From CAVXYG01 sp963706835 (GTDB taxonomy: Bacteria; Actinomycetota; Actinomycetes; S36-B12; GCA-2699445): a DNA stretch of 64,000 nucleotides. The notes below the pieces were generated by a model. That model worked only from the letters and a program-made list of their open reading frames with translations. It had not been told where the DNA came from and ran no database searches. The translations under genes and the position numbers were made by a program. The stretch is from NCBI GenBank assembly GCA_963706835.1, contig CAVPOB010000003.1:248001-312000 (forward strand), given 5' to 3'. Below are positions 37,552-45,875 of this stretch, in pieces. Numbering within the stretch: position 1 is the stretch's first letter; every line of letters starts with the position of its first letter.

Positions 37552-38799
37552 TCAGCGACGGTTGCGGATGATGGTGAACGGGTGCGTGCTGCCGACTGGC
37601 GCGGGGCGGATATCCCACAGTCCGTGCTCGACCTGTCGATGGTGCGCCCAGCAGAGGCTGATGAGGTTGGACAGGTCGGTGGCTCCCCCCAGGGTCCATG
37701 GCGTGATGTGGTGCGGCTGGGTGTAGCCGGAACGGATGCGGCAGCCAGGGATCGCGCATCCGCCGTCACGCACCTGCAGCGCGCGCCGCTGAGCGGGCGT
37801 TGCCAGGCGGACGCTGCGACCCACGGCCAGCGGCTGGACGGGCGTGCGGGTGATCCGTGCGGCGAGACTGCCGGGTCGCGGCGTCGGGCCGTGGTGGTGC
37901 ACCGGGGTGATGGCGGCGCAGCACAGCGCGAACCGTGTTGCAGCGTCGCCGACCGGGGCCGGTGTGTGGCTGGCGGCAGTGCGGTCGCCGCCAGGCCGCG
38001 GGGTGCTGTCGGCGGGGTCGGTGGCGGTGATGCGGTCGGCCTCGGTGGCGGAGACGGTCAGCGTGACCGCGACCGGTAGCCCACCACCGGTAGGCAGTCC
38101 GTGGGCGGCAGCCCGAGCCACGAGCTCGGCCAGCGCATCGGCGCGACGCTGCGGCATGCTCAGCCCGTCATCCTCGGCCCTGAGGTCGTCGACCAGGGCA
38201 GCGATGGCCGCCAGGAAGGCACCGGCCTCCGCGGCGGGCAAGTACCCGGCCAAGTCCACGCCGCCGCCGACACCTGTGAAGGAGAGCCGCCGCTCGGCAT
38301 AGTCGTCACGCTCGCGCCGTTTGGCGTCGGGCGGGTCAGCGGTGTCCACGGCGCCCTCGACTGCGGCGCGGGTCTCCTCCGGCGTCATCCCGGCCAGCGC
38401 CGGTGCCAGCGCGTCGATCACGCCAGCCGCCTGTTCGGTCGTCAAGCGGCGGGTGCCGCGCGCGACGATGACGACCTGCTCGGCGGTCAGCCGGCCCAGG
38501 AGCCACTCCTGGTGCAGGGTCGGATGGGCTTGCGCAAACTGCGCGGCTCGGCGCCACAGCCGAGCGGTCCGCGGCGGTATCCCGGCCTCGGTACAGGCAC
38601 TGATCGGGTCGGCGGTGGCATCGGATGCCTGCCAGGCCGCCATGCGACGAGCAAGCTCGATCTGCAGCCCGGCCACGCTTTGGGCCAACTCGGCGACATC
38701 CTCCCCGAGCGGGTGATCCAGGGTCTGGCCACGCAGCCGCTCCAGCGCATCGGACAACGCCGCGACTGGCGTCGACAGCGATGGCGCAACGACCGACAT
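37552..38799 (-). CDS. DUF222/13E12-family HNH endonuclease-domain protein
   Basis: Member of the 13E12 repeat family, multicopy in mycobacteria and other actinobacteria. 415 residues from the ATG at 38797-38799 (MSVVAPSLSTPVAALSDALE). The N-terminal DUF222 helical domain (to ~260) is followed by a C-terminal HNH nuclease motif: CAIPGCRIRSGYTQPHHITP, then DLSNLISLCWAHHRQVEHG. A GTG at 38884-38886 is an alternative start directly behind a TACTAT -10 hexamer. A LexA-type box overlaps that promoter. Whether the protein cuts DNA is unproven for most of the family. Confidence 0.88.
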   Translation of the reverse strand: MSVVAPSLSTPVAALSDALERLRGQTLDHPLGEDVAELAQSVAGLQIELARRMAAWQASDATADPISACTEAGIPPRTARLWRRAAQFAQAHPTLHQEWLLGRLTAEQVVIVARGTRRLTTEQAAGVIDALAPALAGMTPEETRAAVEGAVDTADPPDAKRRERDDYAERRLSFTGVGGGVDLAGYLPAAEAGAFLAAIAALVDDLRAEDDGLSMPQRRADALAELVARAAAHGLPTGGGLPVAVTLTVSATEADRITATDPADSTPRPGGDRTAASHTPAPVGDAATRFALCCAAITPVHHHGPTPRPGSLAARITRTPVQPLAVGRSVRLATPAQRRALQVRDGGCAIPGCRIRSGYTQPHHITPWTLGGATDLSNLISLCWAHHRQVEHGLWDIRPAPVGSTHPFTIIRNRR

Positions 38800-38892
38800 G
38801 CGAGCCCCCGGTTCCCCCGGGCAGCCGCACCTGGGCCTCGCATCGCAGTGTCGAGGGGCGGGTCTCCTGCCGCCCTGGGCTGCCACGACTAA

Positions 38893-38908
38893 TAGTACAT
38901 ATGTTCGA
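38893..38908 (-). promoter_or_regulatory. Candidate LexA (SOS) box upstream of the HNH gene
   Basis: On the minus strand TCGAAC, ATAT, GTACTA. The actinobacterial consensus is TCGAAC-N4-GTTCGA, so the left half is perfect and the right half has two mismatches. It overlaps a TACTAT -10 hexamer (38892-38897). Confidence 0.45.
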
Positions 38909-38941
38909 TGCGTTGCACAAGTGGGCGACGAGACTCACGAA

Positions 38942-38991
38942 GAGTGCCCGCGAAACACGCTCGGTGCCTCACGCAGGAGTGCCCGCGAAAC
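38942..38991 (+). repeat. Two direct copies of GAGTGCCCGCGAAAC
   Basis: Exact 15 bp copies at 38942-38956 and 38977-38991. They lie just upstream of the transposase start fragment at 39024 and may be remains of an insertion-sequence end. Confidence 0.5.
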
Positions 38992-39023
38992 CGTGACGGT
39001 GGGGCAAGGGAACCGAGTTGTCG

Positions 39024-39065
39024 ATGGCGTCTCGGGCGGAGATCACGACGAAGTACGCGAAGGCC
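39024..39065 (+). pseudogene. Transposase/integrase N-terminal fragment
   Basis: ATG followed by ASRAEITTKYAKA. To my recollection this is the start of a widespread actinobacterial integrase-core transposase (SRAEITTKYA...). Homology is lost after 14 codons. The upstream sequence (GCGAAACCGTGACGGT, then GGGGCAAGGGAACCGAG) also looks like the IS leader. Only a deletion scar remains. Confidence 0.4.
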
Positions 39066-39471
39066 TGGCCGCGACGGCCGCCCCGCCCGGCGCTACGCCC
39101 GGCCCGCGGCCCCGCTGGAGCGCCTCCTCGCCGCCATCGCCCGGCAGATCGCTGACACCCCAGCCCTCCTGCCCCGGCTCGCCCGGCGGGACACCGAGCA
39201 GCGCTGCCTGACCGGCCTGCCCACCGAGCTGCCCGACGTCCGCTCAGGCATCCGCACCAAGGCCCCTTGCCCCCTGGTTCGCGACTCGTCTCTGATCGGG
39301 AGTGTGGTGGGCTTGCCGGTTCGGCGGATGGCGCGAGCCGGCCTGATGGACTCGGCTCGCGTCCCCGGTTTCCGGCGGGTCCGGCTGCGGGGCGGCCTCG
39401 GCCGGCTGCGACAGGGGGCGTCGGCACTCGGCGCAGGAGCGTGGCGTCTGGCGTGCCGGGCTGGGCTGGGC
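39066..39471. other. Gene-poor stretch before repeat locus B
   Basis: No gene is convincingly recognised. A plus-strand reading, PLERLLAAIARQIADTPALL, continuing LPRLARRDTEQRCL, looks protein-like over ~60 codons (about 39115-39300). It has no start or end of its own and I cannot name it; it may be another fragment. Confidence 0.3.
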
Positions 39472-39696
39472 TGCACCCGGTTCGGGGGTTTGCACCCGCC
39501 GCGGGGGCGGAACGTCCGGTATGCGGGGCAGGGCTGCACCCGGTTCGGGGGTTTGCACCCGAAGTGGGGGCGGAACCGGCCGGATCGGCCCCAGGGCCAC
39601 CGCCCCGGGTGCAAACCCCCACGCCGGGTGCACAGTTCCCGCCCAGCAGGCGCGCAGAGCCACCGCCCACGGGTGCAAACCCCCGCCACGGGTGCA
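39472..39696. repeat. Palindromic repeat locus B: inverted homologue of locus A
   Basis: Four ~27 bp units: forward at 39472-39498 and 39535-39561, inverted at 39606-39632 and 39670-39696. Unit core TGCACCCGGTTCGGGGGTTT then GCACCC. The linker GGGGGCGGAACGTCCGG then TATGCGGGGC is the exact complement of the corresponding linker at 29581-29610. The next linker (GGGGGCGGAACCGGCCGGAT) matches locus A as well. Overall identity to the reverse complement of locus A is high over ~200 bp. Confidence 0.75.
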
Positions 39697-40191
39697 CAGA
39701 AGCAGCCCCGGAGGCGCTGCGAGCCCCCGCACGGAGCACCGACAGCCGCGGGAACCGCAGTTCCGCCGCGCCCACAAGGGCCGCGCGGCCCCGCATCCCC
39801 GGGAACGTCGCCGAGCCCCGGCCACCGCCCGAGGCAGAAGACCCTCGAACGCGAAGAGCCGGTTTCGCGGGAACTCCTCCATGAGGCACTACTGCGGCCG
39901 GGAGAAAGAAGACTCGGCGCAGCCTGCCTATGCCCTGGACGCCCGACAACGGGAACGGCGACGGCACGGCTCACGACATCAGCGGCGTCGGCCGCATCGC
40001 GAAGGGCACCGGACCGTTCCAACCAACGCCAAGCCCGACCCAAGCCCGACCCCAAGCCCGACCCAAAGCCCGACCTCAAGCCCGACACCAAGCCCGGCCT
40101 CTCGGCCAGGCCCAGTGATCCGCCGTCCGGACCAGGTGCGCGCCACCTCGCCCGAAGGATCAACAGCCAGGCAAAAGGAGGAGCGAATGCG
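39697..40191. other. Gene-poor stretch downstream of repeat locus B
   Basis: No recognisable gene. It includes the KPD-coding tandem repeat at 40027-40105. It separates repeat locus B from the malQ 3' end. Confidence 0.4.
40027..40105 (+). repeat. 11-12 bp tandem repeat (CAAGCCCGAC core), about six copies
   Basis: CAAGCCCGAC recurs every 11-12 bp. In one plus-strand frame it would encode KPDPKPDPKPDLKPDTKPG, but no start, RBS or conserved domain accompanies it. The surrounding DNA has no convincing gene, so it may be a fragment of a lost repeat-bearing protein. Confidence 0.6.
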
Positions 40192-42321
40192 CTACCGCAG
40201 CGTGATCGCGTCCACGAGCTGCTGCACCAGCGGGACGCTGGGGAGATCCTCCAGCAGGACCGCCTTGCCGTCGGCATCGCACAGCGGCACCCGCCAGTTC
40301 GGGTACTCCTTGTCCGTGCCGGGCTGGTTCTGGGCGCGCCGGTCCCCCACCGCATCCGGCAGCGACAGCCCCAGCATCACCGCCGGGGAGACGCCCAGGT
40401 AGCGGTGCAGGGCGATCAGCAGACCGTGCTCGGAGTCGTCGTCGGCGGCCAGCATGCCGTACTCGCGCAGCCGGTCGCGCCACATGCCCAACTCGTCCTG
40501 CAGCGCTGCCCGCTCCTCGTCCTCCGAGCGCGTCAGCAGGCCGAGCTCGCCGCGGATGCGCACATGCTCCCCGGCGAGGTAGCCCGAGGTGGGCGGCAGA
40601 TCGTGGACGGTGACGCTGGCCAGGACGTGCTGGCGCCATTCATGGGGCCGGCGAATGTCGCCGTTGGGGTGCCGCTCGAACCACAGGATCGAGGTGCCCA
40701 TCACCCCGCGCTGCAACAGGTAGTCCTGGATCCAGTCCTCAACCGTGCCGAGATCCTCACCGACCACGAACGCACCGGCTCGCTGCGCCTCGAGCACCAG
40801 GATCCCGACGAGTGCCTCATGATCGAAGCGCACGTAGGTGCCGTGGAAGGGCTTCATCCCCTCCGGGACCCACCACAGCCGGAACAACCCCAGCACGTGG
40901 TCCACCCGGATGCCCCCGGCATGCCGCAGGATCGTGCGCAGCATGTCGCGGTACGGCAGGAACCCCGCCTCGGCCAGGGCATCCGGCCGCCACGGCGGCT
41001 GCGACCAGTCCTGCCCCATTTGGTTGTACATGTCGGGCGGCGCACCAACGGTGACACCCTGTGCCATCACCGACTGCAGCGCCCAGGAGTCGGCGCCAGC
41101 GCCGTGCACACCGACCGCCAGGTCGTGCACCAGTCCGGCGCGCATTCCGGCGCGCGCGGATGCCGCCTGCGCGCCATCGAGCTGCTCATCGACCAGCCAC
41201 TGCTGCCACATGTAGAAGCCGACGCGATCATCGTGCGCGTCGCGGAACTGTGTCACGGCCGCGGAACCCGGATCCCGGTATTCCTCGGGCCACTCGTGCC
41301 AGTCGTCGCCGAACTCCTCGCTCAGCACGCACCACACGCCCCAGTCCACGAGGCCGGGGCCCTCCAACCGGCAGTACGCATCCAGGCTGGCTTGGCGGCC
41401 GGGGCTGCGCGGCACCTGGTAGAGGATCTCCAGCGCCCGCAGTTTCGCCGCCCAGACGATGTCCCGGTCGAGCAGTTCGGCCGAGGTGTTCATGGGTCGC
41501 AGCGGCGTGGCTAGCCCATCGATCGCGGCTCGCGCGTCCTCATCGATGTAGTCGTACTCCGGGACGGCCTCGATGCGCAGATACAGCGGGTTGGCGAAGC
41601 GCTTGGTCACCGGTAGGTACGGCGAGGGCTCCATGGGCGGCACCGGCGACGCGGCGTGCAGCGGATTCACCAGCACGTGGTCCGCGCCGAGGCCGGCGCT
41701 CCAGGTGGCGAGGTCCTGCAGGTCGATGATGTCGCCGATGCCCCACGAGCGCCGCGACCGCATGGAGTAGACCTGGGTCATGAAGCCCCAGAAGCGGCCA
41801 CCGTGCAGGGTGGGGGCGTCCAGGCTGGCCGGGGTGACCACCAGTGGGCACTCGGCCCCCAGGTCGCCGGATTCTGCGCGCAGCGTGTGCCAGCCGAGCG
41901 GCAGGTCCCCTGGGATGGAGATGGTCGCTTCCCCGACCAGTTCCCCATCCAGCATCTGGGGTGCGACGTAGCGGTCTACCTGGTGGATGTCGTGGCGACT
42001 GCCACCCTCCTCCAGATCGATCCAGACCCGCACGCCCTCGCCGTGGGGGACGTGCACCCAGCAGTCGCGCCACTGCCCGGCCACGGTGACGAATACCGGC
42101 GGCAGCATTTGGCGCCAGTGCTTCAATCGGTTCTCCTGCAGTGCAGCCGCGACGTCCGCCTCGGTGTCGGACTGCACGCCGAGCGCCGTCAGCACCGCGC
42201 GGACGGTGTCGGCGGACACCTTGACCAGTTCCCCGGATTGGTCCCAGTACTGCGTCGCGACGCCGAACGCCTCGGCCAGTTCTGCCAGTTCGCTCGAGAC
42301 CTCTGGTCCCATCACCTTCAC
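40192..42321 (-). CDS. malQ: 4-alpha-glucanotransferase (GH77)
   Basis: Amylomaltase that transfers 4-alpha-glucan segments in maltodextrin/glycogen metabolism. About 709 residues, the long actinobacterial form with an extra N-terminal beta-domain (VFVTVAGQWRDCWVHVPHGE). GH77 motifs are MRSRRSWGIGDIIDL, NPLHAASPVPPMEPSPYLP, GGIRVDHVLGLFRLWWVPEG (with the nucleophile Asp), VVGEDLGTVEDWI and TVHDLPPTSGYLAGE. The GTG at 42319-42321 overlaps the amidase stop (GTGA); an ATG three codons later (42312) is also possible. It is the last gene of a three-gene overlapping operon. Confidence 0.94.
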   Translation of the reverse strand: MKVMGPEVSSELAELAEAFGVATQYWDQSGELVKVSADTVRAVLTALGVQSDTEADVAAALQENRLKHWRQMLPPVFVTVAGQWRDCWVHVPHGEGVRVWIDLEEGGSRHDIHQVDRYVAPQMLDGELVGEATISIPGDLPLGWHTLRAESGDLGAECPLVVTPASLDAPTLHGGRFWGFMTQVYSMRSRRSWGIGDIIDLQDLATWSAGLGADHVLVNPLHAASPVPPMEPSPYLPVTKRFANPLYLRIEAVPEYDYIDEDARAAIDGLATPLRPMNTSAELLDRDIVWAAKLRALEILYQVPRSPGRQASLDAYCRLEGPGLVDWGVWCVLSEEFGDDWHEWPEEYRDPGSAAVTQFRDAHDDRVGFYMWQQWLVDEQLDGAQAASARAGMRAGLVHDLAVGVHGAGADSWALQSVMAQGVTVGAPPDMYNQMGQDWSQPPWRPDALAEAGFLPYRDMLRTILRHAGGIRVDHVLGLFRLWWVPEGMKPFHGTYVRFDHEALVGILVLEAQRAGAFVVGEDLGTVEDWIQDYLLQRGVMGTSILWFERHPNGDIRRPHEWRQHVLASVTVHDLPPTSGYLAGEHVRIRGELGLLTRSEDEERAALQDELGMWRDRLREYGMLAADDDSEHGLLIALHRYLGVSPAVMLGLSLPDAVGDRRAQNQPGTDKEYPNWRVPLCDADGKAVLLEDLPSVPLVQQLVDAITLR

Positions 42322-43733
42322 CACAGTGCATGCCTCCGCTGCTGCCACGGCCGCGCCTGCTCGAGTTGGGCGGCTATCGAAATCATGGTGGATTCATCCC
42401 AGGGACGCCCGATGACTTGCACACCTACCGGCAATCCGTCCGCGGTCCAGTGCAGTGGGACGCTCATCGCGGGCTGTCCGGAGATGTTGTACGGGCTGGT
42501 GAACGGGGTGAATGCCTTCTGGGCGGCGAAGTCCGCCGCCGGGTCGTCGTCGTTGCGCAGCCCGCCAACCAGCGCCGGCAACTTCGCCAGGGTCGGCGAC
42601 AGGACGGCGTCCAGGTGAGCGGTCTGCTGGATGGCGGCCCGGCTGAGGCCGCGCATGCGCGTGACGGCAAACGCCACGTCCCGGCCGCTGACGCGGGCGC
42701 CCCACTCCCGCAGCCATCGGGTCAGGGGCATCAGCTCGTGCTCGCGCTCCGGATCGACCGGGGCGAGCAGCGACAGGACGCTCCACACCGCTTCGAACTC
42801 CGGCACCACGTCCGGCGTGAATGGCCGGTCCACCTCGATGATCTCGTGGCCGAGCTCGGCAAGCACCGCGCTGGCCTCCTCATACGCCGCGATCACGGCC
42901 TCATCGAGATCGGTCTGGGCGATGACGGGATCGCGGTACCGGCCGATGCGCAATCGCCCGGGCGGCGCGCTGACCGCGTCCAGGAACGTGCCGGCGCGCT
43001 GCGGGCAGCGGGCCTGGAACGGGTCGTCGATGGCGCTGCCGGCGAGCACGTCGAGCATGGCGGCGGCATCCGCCACGGTGCGCGCCAGGGGGCCCTGCAC
43101 GGCGAGATCACCCACCGAGTCGCCGAACGGTCCGTTGCTCACCCGGCCGCGGGACGGCTTGATCCCGACCAGGCCGGTGGCGCTGGCGGGAATCCGGATC
43201 GAGCCGCCGCCGTCGGAGCCGAGCGCCAGCGAGGCAAGCCCGGTAGCCACCGCGGCCGCAGCCCCGCCACTGCTGCCGCCGGCGGAGCGGGTGAGGTCCC
43301 ACGGCGTGCGGGCGGGCGGTGCGATCCGGTTCTCGGTGTAGCAGGGTGAGCCGAACTCCGGGGTGTTGGTGGTGCCGGTGCAGACCAGGCCGCCGGCGCG
43401 CAACCGCGCCACGACGTTGTCATCGACCTCCGGCACGACGTCCAGCACCCGAGACCCGAAGCGAATCCGTACCCCCGCCATGGCGTTCAAGTCCTTGATC
43501 GGCGCAACCACCCCGTGCAGGGGGCCCAGCGGCTCTCCGCGGCGCACTGCCCGGTCGGCCGCGCGCGCCTGCTCCAGCGCCAGATCGGCGGTGATGCTGA
43601 TGAACGCGCCGACCGTGTCCCCCAGCGCTTCGCTGCGCGCCAGATAGTGCTCGGCCAGTTCGACCGAGCTGATCTCGCCACTGCGGATCGCCGCGGCCTG
43701 CTGCAGCGCCGTCAGATCGTGCAGAGCCGTCAC
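42318..43733 (-). CDS. Amidase-signature family hydrolase
   Basis: Amidase of 471 residues; substrate unknown. The Ser-Ser-Lys triad is recognisable: Lys in VAPIKDLNAM, the cis-Ser in the SAGGSSGGAAAAV glycine loop, and the nucleophile Ser in GSDGGGSIRIPAS. It is not part of gatCAB, since gatC and gatB are absent. The GTG at 43731-43733 overlaps the stop of the LapA-domain gene (GTGA), and its own stop overlaps malQ the same way. No functional link to malQ is evident. Confidence 0.9.
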   Translation of the reverse strand: MTALHDLTALQQAAAIRSGEISSVELAEHYLARSEALGDTVGAFISITADLALEQARAADRAVRRGEPLGPLHGVVAPIKDLNAMAGVRIRFGSRVLDVVPEVDDNVVARLRAGGLVCTGTTNTPEFGSPCYTENRIAPPARTPWDLTRSAGGSSGGAAAAVATGLASLALGSDGGGSIRIPASATGLVGIKPSRGRVSNGPFGDSVGDLAVQGPLARTVADAAAMLDVLAGSAIDDPFQARCPQRAGTFLDAVSAPPGRLRIGRYRDPVIAQTDLDEAVIAAYEEASAVLAELGHEIIEVDRPFTPDVVPEFEAVWSVLSLLAPVDPEREHELMPLTRWLREWGARVSGRDVAFAVTRMRGLSRAAIQQTAHLDAVLSPTLAKLPALVGGLRNDDDPAADFAAQKAFTPFTSPYNISGQPAMSVPLHWTADGLPVGVQVIGRPWDESTMISIAAQLEQARPWQQRRHALW

Positions 43734-44083
43734 GGGGCGGGATCCCCCGGGGGCTGCTGCGGGGTCGGCGCCGCCTCGGGCCGTTCGGCCTTGCCGCCCG
43801 TCTTGCCGGACTGCACCTTGCGCCGGCGCCGACGGCGCAGTCCGGAGGCCCCCAGCGCGAGGACCGCCCCGAGGATCAGAGTGGCCAGCAGCACCAGGAA
43901 CAGCGGCACCTCCAGGGAGGCGAACACGAAGTCGACCTCCACCGACTGGGAGTTGCGCAACAAGAAGATGGTGAGGATGACCGCCAGGGTCACGTAGCCA
44001 GCAGTCTTCAGCGTGCGGCCGATGTCGCCGCCCGACGCGGTTGGCGTCGGGTGGCCGGACTTGTCCCGCGACTGGTTCGACAC
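43730..44083 (-). CDS. LapA/DUF1049-domain membrane protein
   Basis: Protein of 117 residues with two membrane helices (AGYVTLAVILTIFLLRNSQS; VPLFLVLLATLILGAVLALG) separated by VEVDFVFASLE, the usual DUF1049 arrangement. A basic then Pro-rich cytoplasmic tail (GLRRRRRRKVQSGKTGGKAE) follows. In other bacteria the family aids lipopolysaccharide assembly; here the role is unknown. The GTG at 44081-44083 stands 6 nt after TAGCCT, so the operon is probably leaderless. It is the first gene of the operon and is divergent from the SDR gene. Confidence 0.8.
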   Translation of the reverse strand: MSNQSRDKSGHPTPTASGGDIGRTLKTAGYVTLAVILTIFLLRNSQSVEVDFVFASLEVPLFLVLLATLILGAVLALGASGLRRRRRRKVQSGKTGGKAERPEAAPTPQQPPGDPAP

Positions 44084-44089
44084 GGCCCC

Positions 44090-44095
44090 AGGCTA
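44090..44095 (-). promoter_or_regulatory. -10 box for the leaderless LapA-amidase-malQ operon
   Basis: TAGCCT on the minus strand, 6 nt (GGGGCC) before the GTG at 44083. Confidence 0.5.
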
Positions 44096-44150
44096 TCGCC
44101 AATCAACGCCTGCATTCGCGAAGCGCTGGTGCCTCGGCGAGACTGATGCC

Positions 44151-45746
44151 ATGGCATCTGCCCAGCGGTCCGATCTGCCCTCTCCCAGCGACGGCGTTGG
44201 CGCCGGCCTCGGCGGTGTCCTGCCGCGACTGCCCGAGGGCCGCGGCAGGCGATGCCTGGTCACCGGTGCCACCGGCTACATCGGGGGACGGCTGGTGCCC
44301 GAACTGCTGGACGCGGGGTTCCGGGTCCGGGTGCTCGCGCGACACCCTGAGCGGCTGCGCGACCGGTCCTGGTTCGACCGCGTCGAAGTCGCGGAGGGAG
44401 ACGCCGAGGATGCTGAAGCGGTGCGGTCGGCCCTGGCCGATGTCGACATCGCCTACTACCTGCTGCACTCGTTGAACACCGGCCCCGACTTCGAAGCGAC
44501 CGAGCGCCGCATCGCCGAAGTGTTCGCCGACGCAGCCAGGACCCAGGGCGTGCAGCGGATCATCTACCTCGGCGGCATGATGCCGCCGCTGCCGGCCCAT
44601 CGGCTCTCGCCGCATCTGCGCAGCCGGGCCGAGGTCGGCCAGATCCTGCGGGACTCCGGCGCCCCCACCGCCGAGCTGCGCGCGGCCGTCATCCTGGGCT
44701 CCGGGTCGGCCAGTTTCGAGATGATGCGCAACCTCACCGAGCGGCTCCCGGTGATGGTGACGCCCCGCTGGGTGAACACCCGCACCCAGCCGATCGCTGT
44801 CCGAGACGTGCTGCATTACCTGGTCTTCGCCACCGATCTGCCGCCGGAAGTCAACCGGTCCTTCGACATCGGCGGCCCGGACGTCATGACCTACCGCTCG
44901 ATGATGGACGGCTACGCGAAGGTGGCGGGCCTGCCCAAGCGGCGCATCTACCCCATCAACGTCCTCACCCCGGGCCTCAGCAGCCACTGGGTGGGCCTGG
45001 TCACCCCGGTGCCGAACTCGATCGCGCGGCCGCTGGTGGATTCGCTCGCCTACGAGGTGGTCTGCCGCGATCACGACATCGCCGACTACATCGAGGATCC
45101 GGTGGACGGCCTGCTCGACTTCCCCACGGCGGTCTCCTACGCACTGGCGAAGATCCGAGACGCCGACGTCCCCACCCGGTGGTCGAGCGCCTCGGTCGCC
45201 GGCGCTCCGAGCGATCCGCTGCCCAGCGATCCGTCCTGGTCCGGCGGCACGCTGTACTCCGATGTCCGCGAGATCGTCGCGCATGCACCGGTGCAGCTGT
45301 CATGGCGGGTCATTGAGGGGATCGGCGGCGAGCACGGCTGGTACTCCGGCATGTGGATGTGGCGCATCCGCGGTGTCATGGATCGAGCGGTGGGCGGCGT
45401 GGGGCTGCGCCGCGGCCGGCGCGACCCGCATCTGTTGCGGGTGGGCGACGCCCTGGACTTCTGGCGCGTGGAGGAGCGCCTGCCGCCGCATCTGCTGCGC
45501 CTGCGCGCGGAGATGAAACTGCCCGGCCGGGCGTGGCTGGAGTTCACGCTGGAGGAGGTTCCCGAGGGGACACTGCTGAAGCAGCGGGCGCTGTTCCACC
45601 CCAAGGGGCTGTTCGGCCACGCCTACTGGTGGTCGGTGTATCCGTTCCACGCCTTCGTCTTCCCGCCGATGATCCGAGGCCTGGCGGCACACGCCGAGCA
45701 GTTGGCCGCGACCGGGCCGCTGCCGGAGGAGGCGCTGGCGGGATAG
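44151..45746 (+). CDS. SDR-type NAD(P)-binding protein with C-terminal DUF2867 domain
   Basis: 531 residues. The N-terminal extended-SDR/NmrA-like Rossmann domain has CLVTGATGYIGGRLVPELLD (nucleotide-binding TGATGYIGG). It continues through DVDIAYYLLHSL and ELRAAVILGSGSASFEMMRN. The C-terminal third (VIEGIGGEHGWYSGMWMWRI, then FWRVEERLPPHLLRLRAEMK) is a DUF2867 domain, the usual partner in this family. The substrate is unknown; a membrane or lipid role is often suggested. Start ATG at 44151. The last codons and stop fall inside the first unit of a 41 bp tandem repeat. Confidence 0.87.
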   Translation: MASAQRSDLPSPSDGVGAGLGGVLPRLPEGRGRRCLVTGATGYIGGRLVPELLDAGFRVRVLARHPERLRDRSWFDRVEVAEGDAEDAEAVRSALADVDIAYYLLHSLNTGPDFEATERRIAEVFADAARTQGVQRIIYLGGMMPPLPAHRLSPHLRSRAEVGQILRDSGAPTAELRAAVILGSGSASFEMMRNLTERLPVMVTPRWVNTRTQPIAVRDVLHYLVFATDLPPEVNRSFDIGGPDVMTYRSMMDGYAKVAGLPKRRIYPINVLTPGLSSHWVGLVTPVPNSIARPLVDSLAYEVVCRDHDIADYIEDPVDGLLDFPTAVSYALAKIRDADVPTRWSSASVAGAPSDPLPSDPSWSGGTLYSDVREIVAHAPVQLSWRVIEGIGGEHGWYSGMWMWRIRGVMDRAVGGVGLRRGRRDPHLLRVGDALDFWRVEERLPPHLLRLRAEMKLPGRAWLEFTLEEVPEGTLLKQRALFHPKGLFGHAYWWSVYPFHAFVFPPMIRGLAAHAEQLAATGPLPEEALAG

Positions 45747-45858
45747 CCGCGGGCATCCGCGGTCGCGTCGCCGGGCTGGTGGGATAGCCCTGGGCATCCG
45801 CAGTAGCGTCGCCGCACTGGCGGGGTAGCCGCGGGCATCCGCGGGATCATCGCCGCTG
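45736..45858 (+). repeat. Three tandem copies of a 41 bp repeat
   Basis: Units start at 45736, 45777 and 45818, each beginning CTGGYGGG(A/G)TAGCC and containing CGCGGGCATCCGCGG-like palindromes (variant CTGGGCATCCGCAG in copy 2). The first unit includes the stop codon of the SDR gene, and the last ends about 17 bp before glbO. Confidence 0.8.
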
Positions 45859-45863
45859 CCTGC

Positions 45864-45869
45864 GACAAT
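45864..45869 (+). promoter_or_regulatory. -10-like box for a leaderless glbO transcript
   Basis: GACAAT followed by 6 nt and the ATG at 45876, with no Shine-Dalgarno sequence. Confidence 0.4.
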
Positions 45870-45875
45870 CGAGCC

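Noticed and set aside
40027..40105. A KPDP-repeat protein gene
   Set aside because: Only one frame gives the repeat, there is no start, RBS or domain, and the surrounding sequence is not protein-like.
38908..41514. An 868-codon plus-strand open frame through the repeat region into malQ
   Set aside because: Its 3' half is antisense to clear GH77 motifs and its 5' half is repeat-derived (repeated CTRFGGLHP). No start signal or homology was recognised.
42318..43733. gatA subunit of the tRNA amidotransferase
   Set aside because: It has the amidase triad, but gatC and gatB are absent and the context is LapA-domain/malQ, so a generic amidase is the safer call.
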